Below the pieces are notes generated by a model. That model worked only from the letters and a program-made list of their open reading frames with translations. It did not search any database and was not told where the DNA came from. The position numbers and the translations under genes are program-made. 57,059 nt of DNA from Blastocladiella britannica (lineage: Eukaryota > Blastocladiomycota > Blastocladiomycetes > Blastocladiales > Blastocladiaceae): positions 1-57,059 of the forward strand of contig MU624559.1 in NCBI GenBank assembly GCA_025349905.2, written 5' to 3'. Positions 46,001-57,059 of this stretch are shown here, piece by piece. The first letter of the stretch is position 1. Every line of letters begins with the position of its first letter.

Positions 46001-48395
46001 GACGCACTCGTCGCTCCCGATCGCCAACGAAGGGAACGCCATCTTGCACCTCACCAAGTTTGAGATCATTCCGAACGACTCGTTCTCGAAAGGCCCCACG
46101 TGGCCCACGCGGCGCATCAGCGTCATGCCTGGGGACGCGTACCAGCTCCCGCTGGTGTTTAACCCGCACTCAGAGAACCCGACTCCAGGGAAACTAATTG
46201 CGGGCAACGAGGCCGAGTGCTACGACATTCAGCTCACGGGGATTGGTCGCGAGGCCGTGCTCATTGTTACCAAGGTGGCGCTCAATTTCGCCGACTGCCT
46301 GATTGGCAACGTGTACACGCAAAAGGTCGGGCTCAAGAATGTGGGCGACGTCAACTACCCGGTCGTGTTTGAGCTCGACGCCAACTACGCGGGCTTACTC
46401 GAATTTGTGCCTCCGAAACTGACGATCTTGCCCTTTTCCGAGAACGCGGTCACGGTGATTTTCCGGCCCACCAAGGAGCTCAAGGTGCACACCAACCTGA
46501 CCATCAACTCGCCCTACTCGGTCAACACGCTGCCGGTGATGCTGCACTCGGGGTACGCGAGCCTGGCGCTCTCGGAGGAGGCACTCGACTTTGGCATGTT
46601 TGAAAAGACAACACGCCCGTCGCGCATTTTCACCATCCGCAACACCGGGTCCGTCAACATTGCATACTCTGTGCGCCAGGCGACGCGCCCGCAGCTGTTC
46701 CAGATCTCGAACGCCAAGGACATGATTCAAGTTGGAAGGGAGGCACAGATTGGCGTCACGTACGTCATGTCCACTGTCGGGCACTTTGCTGACAAGCTGT
46801 TTATCAAGACTGAGCTGCAAAGCGTCCAGTACGTGATCCAAGTGAAGGGCGAGTGCGAGGAGGCGCTGGTTAAGCACGAGGAATTCTCGCTCCTGAACAT
46901 GGGCATCTGCCCTGTCCTTGAAGCCACCACCAAGGCCCTGACCCTCACCAACTACGGCAAGTTCCCGCTCAAGTTCCAGGTCAAGAACTCGTACCCGATC
47001 AAGGTCAACAAGGTCATGGGCGAGGTGGCCGGCCAGTCGGTCGAAAAACTGCTCGTGTCGTGGAACCCGTCGGGCGGGTACGAGCTGCGGACGCAAATGC
47101 ACATTGTGACCAACATTGGGACCTACCAGGTGGTCATTCGCGGCCGCGCGGCGTTTCCCGAGCTGGTTCTCAAGAACAATTACTTTGATTTCGGAGTGTG
47201 CGCGGTCGGGCACGCGTACTCGGAGACGCTGGAGCTCTACAACAAGGGGAAAGTTCCGCTGCACTGGTCTATTCCGAACGTGCGCGACAGCTACAGCGTG
47301 AGCGCCATGCAAGGCGCGCTGGGGCCCAAGGAGTCGCGCGAAGTCACCGTCACGTTCCGGCCCACGTCCGTCGGCCGGTACGGCAGCAGCTTTATCATCG
47401 AGTCGCGCGGGCAAAATTTCAAGGAGGTGGCGCTGCTGGGCGTCGGCGGGAACCTCGCCATTGACATTCCGGCCACCATCGACGTAGGCCAGTGCCCGTG
47501 CGACCACCCAATCAACCGGACTTTCGTGGTCACCAATCGCGGCGATGTGCCCGTGCACGCGACCTTTGAGCCTCCCTCGGACGCGACAACAACGCCCGCG
47601 TCGTTTATTCTGGTCTCGCAGCCCGCGTCGGTCATGATTCGGCCGGGAAAGACTGTCACGCTCCACTTGCTCATCAAGGCCACGCTGGTGGGTCCCAATA
47701 CCGCGGCCTTGCAGCTGGTGACAAGGGAGAAGCGGTACCCGCTGCAGATTCGCGGCGTTGGGGTCAAGATCAACTTGCACCCGGACGCGCTGGTGCACTT
47801 GGCGTTGGACAAGGTTCACCCCGTCAAGTCTCCAATCGACATTGTTCTCCCGCACGATCCGCTGGATTTGATGCTGTTCCGCTTGCACCACAATCTGCCG
47901 TCCAAGCTGGCCAATATCTTGCAGCTGCCGCGCCAAGAGGCTCAGCTGGTATATTATTTGCCCTTTTTTTGGTTGAAAAATTTGTTTGATTTGACGAAAA
48001 ACAAAAACAATAGCAATTGGCAAGTGCCAAACCGGCAATTCCGCCAAGTACCAGCAATGTCGAGCTTAACGAGTACCAGCTCGACGTCATTACCCATCTC
48101 CCGACCCCCGTCATTGGCCAATGCGACCTTTATCCCGTGACGCGTGCGGTGGAACCGGTCCTCAGGTTTTCGCTCGACGCACTGCTTGCACGCCCGCCCC
48201 CACTGTCCCATGCCCATGTACGATCTCCATTTTTTTGTTGTTGTTGTCGCTAATCTCACAAATTTCTCAAACGCAACAAATGTAAAGGGGATAACCAAAG
48301 CACCCAAGCTCACAAACGCCAACGCCTGGCACCAAGCGCCAATTGCGCCGCTGCGACGGAGCGAGCGGCGATCCAAGACTGGGCCATTTTCATGA
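37057..48395 (+). CDS. giant HYDIN-like ASH/MSP-repeat axonemal protein
   Basis: Six exons, 37057-37182, 37252-37449, 37509-39419, 39501-47948, 48014-48217 and 48288-48395, give about 3,664 aa. All five introns (59-81 bp) are phase 0. Residues about 43-250 are helical and HEAT/armadillo-like (PTVRTAAVRVLASATLSAV). From about 700 to 3,450 there are at least 16 ASH-type immunoglobulin-like units, each beginning with a (L/I/F)DFG motif and a downstream Asn-Gly-type turn, for example LDFGVLSVAKSKSQQLVLVN, FDFGLCRLQQTMSKEV and FDFGVCAVGHAYSETLELYN. ASH-repeat giants such as HYDIN and CFAP47 build projections of the central-pair apparatus in motile flagella. HYDIN is longer (about 5,000 aa), so the exact orthologue (HYDIN, CFAP47 or another) is open. 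The last two exons encode a short basic non-repeat tail. It lies tail-to-tail with the ADP1-like gene. Confidence 0.9.
39473..39493 (+). repeat. 21-nt poly(T) tract in an intron
   Basis: A homopolymer T tract immediately before the TTTGCTATAG acceptor of the third HYDIN-like intron, acting as an extreme polypyrimidine tract. Confidence 0.8.
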
Positions 48396-48414
48396 AATAT
48401 TCATTCCAAACGAA

Positions 48415-48420
48415 AATAAA
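48415..48420 (+). terminator. putative polyadenylation signal of the HYDIN-like gene
   Basis: AATAAA lies 19 nt after the stop codon, in the 37-bp gap before the stop codon of the convergent ADP1-like gene. Confidence 0.4.
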
Positions 48421-48432
48421 TTCATTTCCATA

Positions 48433-51400
48433 TCAACGGCGCTCCTTCACCACCAGCACGAGCACCACATACCCAGTAAACAAGAACCCGCCGGCCATCC
48501 CAAACAACTTCCAAACGTCCGCCCAGTACGCTTGCGCATTGAATCCGAACGTCGACAAGATGACCGCCGCGGGGACTTCGATCTGCAGCCCGTACTTTTG
48601 TTCCGACAGCCGCAAGTCCTTGAGCTCATTGACCACCAGTGCCTCGAGCGCGTAATTGAAGAACGATGCGTGCTTCATCCACCCGAGCGCCGCCGGAATC
48701 GTGTCCTTATTGAGCAGCAGCCCACCGAACAGCATCGAAAACAGCATTGCCAGCGACGCCACCAGCGACGCCACGGGCACCTCTGAGATCGCCAGCGACA
48801 CTACCAGACACAGCGCTGCTGCCGTCACGTTGAAGAGTACTAGGACCAGCACGAACTTGAAAAACACCGCGTACGAACTTACCAGCCCGACCATTGGGTA
48901 CACGATGCATGCGAGGAGTACAGGCGGGATCACGCGTAGCGGCACCAGATCGCAGAGCACCTGCTCCATAATTGTAAGCAGTCGTCGATCATGTAACAAA
49001 AATAAACGAGAAATATACCTTGGCAGCATAGTACGTCAGCGGCGAGTAGTATCCGTTTGCACGTTCCCGGGTAAACAGGACGCGCTCAGCCGCAAATGTC
49101 TGGAGCGACGACAGCGTCGAGAATCCAAAGAGCGCGCACACGAAAAAGAAGCAGCCCATGCGGTTCTGGAACCCCGCAATGTCGGCGGTCACATGCCAAA
49201 ACAAGAGGCCGCACAGAATGGCCACCACGACCGCCATGGCGTAGTGGGTGAGCAGCAGGTATGGATCTAATACAGAATATGGAGATGAGTGCACACATTT
49301 CATAATAATATAATGGAAAACGCACTCCGATACAAGTTCTTGAATGTCCGGTTGGCAAGGATCTGGAACTGCACCGACAGCGGTGCCCGCTGGGCAGCCA
49401 GCTCACGCATGCGCTCGCGCCGGTTCCGTGTCCAATGGCCCGCATTCGCACCCGGTGCCGACAGGACGGCGGCCGGAACGCCACCCAGAGCCGGCGAAGA
49501 CGAAGAGGTGACGCTATCCAAGAGTCGCTGCGACACCTCGCGGTCCCCTCCTTCACCATAAGCACCATTAATGCCACCACTAAACATTTGAGGAGGAGCA
49601 GGCGGTGAAGCGGACCACGAACCGGGAGCTCCACGCGGTGCTCCCATAACCGCCGGGCTCGGTGGAACAGAGGTGCTGGTAGCGGCGTCCGCGAGTTCGG
49701 CACGCAGGTGCTCTCCAGCGCGTGCGACTTGGAATGAGCGTGCAAGCCGGTTGATGTGCCGGATGGCAGCCGAGCGGCGAGGCGACGCAGCCCGTGGCGG
49801 TGGCGGCGGCGACCGCGGCGCCGGCATGCCCGTCAGCGGGTCGGGTGTGCGGCGGAGCGGCGTGGCGACGGGGAGCTGGTCCGCCGACGCGTCTGGGATC
49901 GAGAATCGCGAGCCCGAGTTGCGCAGGACTCCCGAGTTGTTGAATGGCAGCGTGGGCGCCGCGTCGTCTCCCTCCGACTCGTAGTCCAGGTCCGAGTCGT
50001 GGTTAGCAACAGCGGCAGAGATAGCGTTGTTGACGTTATTGGGATCCACGACCACCTCGGGAGCGCCAGCACCGCCCGTGGCCATACCGGTAGCGGGATC
50101 CTTGGTCCCCACCGTCAAATCAATGAGATAGTCGGCCACATTGAATCCGATCGGGCACACGAATCCCACGTCAGCAAAGTGGCCCAGTGCATCGGCGGCC
50201 GGGCCAGAGTACACCATGCGGCCCTGCGCCAGTAGCATCAGCCGGTCAAACATGGCAAAGATATCAGACCGTGGCTGGTGGATCGTCAGCACGATCGTGC
50301 GGTTGTAGTTGCGCGCCAGGTTCCGCAGGCACTCGACCACGTTGTGCGCATTGTACGCGTCCAGTCCGGACGTAGGCTCGTCGACAAACAGTACCGAGGG
50401 CGAGGTCACCAGCTCGCAGGCAATCGAAACGCGGCGCTTTTCTCCGCCGCTAATGCCACGCAGCGTTGCGTCGCCCACCCGCGATCCAGCAATGTGCGAA
50501 ATGCCGAGCTCGATCATCTGTTTGTCTTCTTGTCAGATTTCGCAATTGGTGCAGACCATATAAATAGAACGATACCGTTTCCCGCACTCGAGTTTTTTTG
50601 GCCTCGAGACTCATGTCTTTGGGCAGCCGAAGCAGGGCCGAATAAAGAATTGTCTCTTCGACCGTCAATGTGCCCATCAACGTGTCCTCTTGATCAATGT
50701 ACCCGCACATTTGCGCGAATTCGTGGCGGTCGAGCACGCGGCCGTTGACGAGAATGGTGCCAGTGACAATGCCCGATTTGGACCGACGGGCCAAAATGTC
50801 GAGGCACGTGGACTTGCCGGCGCCCGATCCGCCCATGATCGCCAGCAGCTCGCCTGGACGCACCACTCCAAACACGCCGTGCAGAATCTCGGCCGATCCG
50901 GATTCGCCACCTGTGCTTCCAGTTGGAGACGAACTGCCGCCACTGCGGCTCCACCAGCTCCGTCGCCGCCGGGCCGAGTCTGGGATCGGAATACGGTACC
51001 GGAGATCGGCGAACGCTAAGGTAGCGGGAACGTGGTCGGCCATCAACTTATCGATTTCGGCCTGGGTCAGGGTCGGGGTCGGGGACCCAGACGGGGGACG
51101 GGACCACTTGCGGATCGCGCGGGCCAGTGCGGCGCCAGCCGACAGCGTGACCACCAACACGATGATGGTGATGACGGTAAACACCAGCGGCGACACGGCC
51201 TCCGGGTCTCCGCCAATGGGCGACGAGCCCGGGATCTGCGACACGTGCAGGCACTCGCCCGCACTGCATGCCAGTGAGATGGCGGTGTCGCCGAAAATGT
51301 CGGAAATGAGCTGGTCCATCGCCGGCTCGGTAAACTGGCACGCGCGTGCGCCGCCGATCTGCGCAGAAGGTCCACACGTCAGCGACCCAGGCCCCCGCAC

Positions 51401-52452
51401 TTCCTCCGACAAGAAATCGCGAATGTCGACCGATCCGTCTTTTCCGCACAGCATGCGGTCCGGAAGACACCCGCAGTTGATATCGGTGCAGTCGTAGCGG
51501 GTAGCATTGTTGCGGCCGTCGACCGAGCCTTTACAGCGGTCGAGCGAGCAGTAAAACGATTCGATGCCGCCGATCCAGAACTGAAACCCGCAGCGGGCGG
51601 TGGGAAGCTCGGTGGTGGAGTTACCCACAAACGAACCGGGTGGTGCCGAGGGCGTGCCTCCCGTGGCATTGCACGACAGCGTGACCTGCGGCTTGTCGTC
51701 CCCAAGCAAGTCCAGGATCTTGGGGTTGGTCACGTCGCACATGGCCTGGTTGGCCACCACCGCGATCGGCGACGCGTAGCAAGTGCCGGGGACGCCAGGC
51801 GGGAGCAGCGGGGCCCCACAGACATTGTCGGCGGCGCACACGTTGCAGTTGATCCCGGACCAGCCGTCGGGGCACCCGCAGGTGCGGTCGACGGTGTCCT
51901 TGCGCGGCGGGCGGTGAGTGTTGTCGTCGGGCAGAGATCCGCACACTATTGATTACATGGCGACCAATCAGTCAGCCCATCAATCAGTTCAGCCAAGGTC
52001 CGATCGCGGAAGCTGCTCCACCTCCGCTGAGCGATCCGCTCAAGAAATGGAAAACGAGAATAAGAAACGCACACGGGGTGGCACAGTCGTCCCCACCAAA
52101 CCCGGCCGGACAGTCGCAGCGGCCCGTGAACGCCGAGCACACGCCAAAGTTGTGGCACTTGAACGCGGGCAGAAGGCAGTTGAAGCACGGAGGGCACTGG
52201 CCATTCTCGTCGGGCAACCGGAAACCATTAGAAAGAAGCGGTGATCGCGGGATCATTCTAGTGGTGGTCCCGGGTGGCGGTGCCATCAGGTGCCGCTGGT
52301 ATTGCATTTTTACAATTTAGCTTTTTCGATTTGCCAGGTCGGTCGGATTTCTGAAATCAATCGAGAGGACAAGTTCGGGGCAAGGTAGAATTATTATGAG
52401 GTACGACGAGTAGAGCCGGAAAGAGAAGTGAAAAAAGCGCCGCTGCGATCAT
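48433..52452 (-). CDS. ADP1: ADP1-like ABCG (White/PDR-half) ABC transporter with cysteine-rich ectodomain
   Basis: Half-size ABC transporter of the G subfamily; the substrate is unknown. Exons on the minus strand are 52452-52405 (signal peptide [16 protein letters not shown]), 52295-52073, 51945-50576, 50517-49326, 49266-49019 and 48960-48433, for about 1,202 aa. Introns are 109, 127, 58, 59 and 58 bp; the first acceptor is the least certain boundary. The order matches yeast Adp1: signal peptide, EGF-like lumenal region ([31 protein letters not shown]), one membrane span ([20 protein letters not shown]), ABC domain, charged Ser/Pro linker, then a six-helix membrane domain. ABC motifs are Walker [11 protein letters not shown], signature [12 protein letters not shown], Walker [14 protein letters not shown] and H-loop LTIHQPRSD. 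The proposed ATG directly abuts the RIX7 stop codon. Confidence 0.92.
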
Positions 52453-55524
<3,072 letters not shown>

Positions 55525-55687
55525 TGGCTGGGAGAAGATGTGTTTGCTGACTTTGCCAAAAAAAAAAAACAAAAAAACAAAAAAGAGAGAGCGATTTCGC
55601 TTTTTTCGATTGACGTTCAGCCTTTTCTCTCTCGACGCCTCCATATTCTCCATTCACTGAGCAAACAGAACCAAAACTCGTAAGAAA
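55525..55687. promoter_or_regulatory. divergent promoter region RIX7/RSP5-like
   Basis: These 163 bp lie between divergent start codons, with an A11 tract and A/T-rich blocks near 55558-55585. Promoter function is inferred from position. Confidence 0.4.

Positions 55688-57059
<1,372 letters not shown>

Noticed and set aside
46395..48047. 550-codon open frame on the minus strand
   Set aside because: It lies antisense to HYDIN-like ASH repeats with strong motif conservation. Long antisense frames are expected in DNA with GC-rich third positions, and the translation has no recognisable domain.

Overview
This is nuclear DNA from a eukaryote with GC-rich coding sequence, AT-rich intergenic DNA and many short GT-AG introns, mostly 55-127 nt with donors such as GTACGC, GTATGT and GTGCGT. 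The gene set combines fungal-type genes (an ADP1-like ABCG transporter, an Rsp5-type ubiquitin ligase, RIX7, NOP53, a type I metacaspase) with genes expected only where there is a flagellum or centriole (a giant HYDIN-like ASH-repeat protein, a short EFHB/CFAP21-like protein, a beta-tubulin). I infer a zoosporic fungus, and the base composition and compact genes make Blastocladiomycota my best guess. No prokaryotic, viral or transposon genes, tRNAs, rRNAs or CRISPR arrays were recognised.

Layout, left to right: proteasome ATPase RPT4 (-), CTR9 of the Paf1 complex (+), beta-tubulin with a long extra C-terminal tail (-), an EFHB-like protein (+), a nuclear-protein gene broken by a 17-bp tandem duplication (+), a myosin-like MyTH4-FERM protein with a degenerate motor (+), a giant Ser/Ala-rich protein with weak centrosomal resemblance (-), NOP53 (-), a 2,083-aa coiled-coil protein (+), a metacaspase (-), an HSPA12-like Hsp70 relative (+), a Pro/Ser-rich membrane protein (-), the HYDIN-like giant (+), an ADP1-like ABC transporter (-), RIX7/NVL (-), and the 5' half of an Rsp5/NEDD4-type E3 ligase (+) that runs off the right edge.

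Genes largely alternate in strand. Head-to-head pairs share short AT-rich intergenic regions: RPT4/CTR9, tubulin/EFHB-like, NOP53/coiled-coil, metacaspase/HSPA12-like, membrane protein/HYDIN-like and RIX7/RSP5. Tail-to-tail pairs are separated by only 30-140 bp. By theme there are flagellar and cytoskeletal genes (tubulin, EFHB-like, HYDIN-like, the MyTH4-FERM protein and perhaps the two giant low-complexity or coiled-coil proteins), 60S ribosome biogenesis genes (NOP53, RIX7), ubiquitin-proteasome genes (RPT4, RSP5), stress and protein-quality genes (metacaspase, HSPA12-like), transcription (CTR9) and transport (ADP1-like).

The most unusual item is the MyTH4-FERM protein at 10470-16740. It keeps the domain order of a class VII/XV-like myosin, but its motor domain has lost the recognisable P-loop, switch I and switch II. 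Also notable are the roughly 100-residue tail and the residue-198 Met in beta-tubulin, the duplication-broken gene at 9450-10246, and the direct TGA-ATG abutment between RIX7 and the ADP1-like gene. All exon boundaries were worked out by eye from reading frame, splice consensus and family conservation. None is backed by transcripts.
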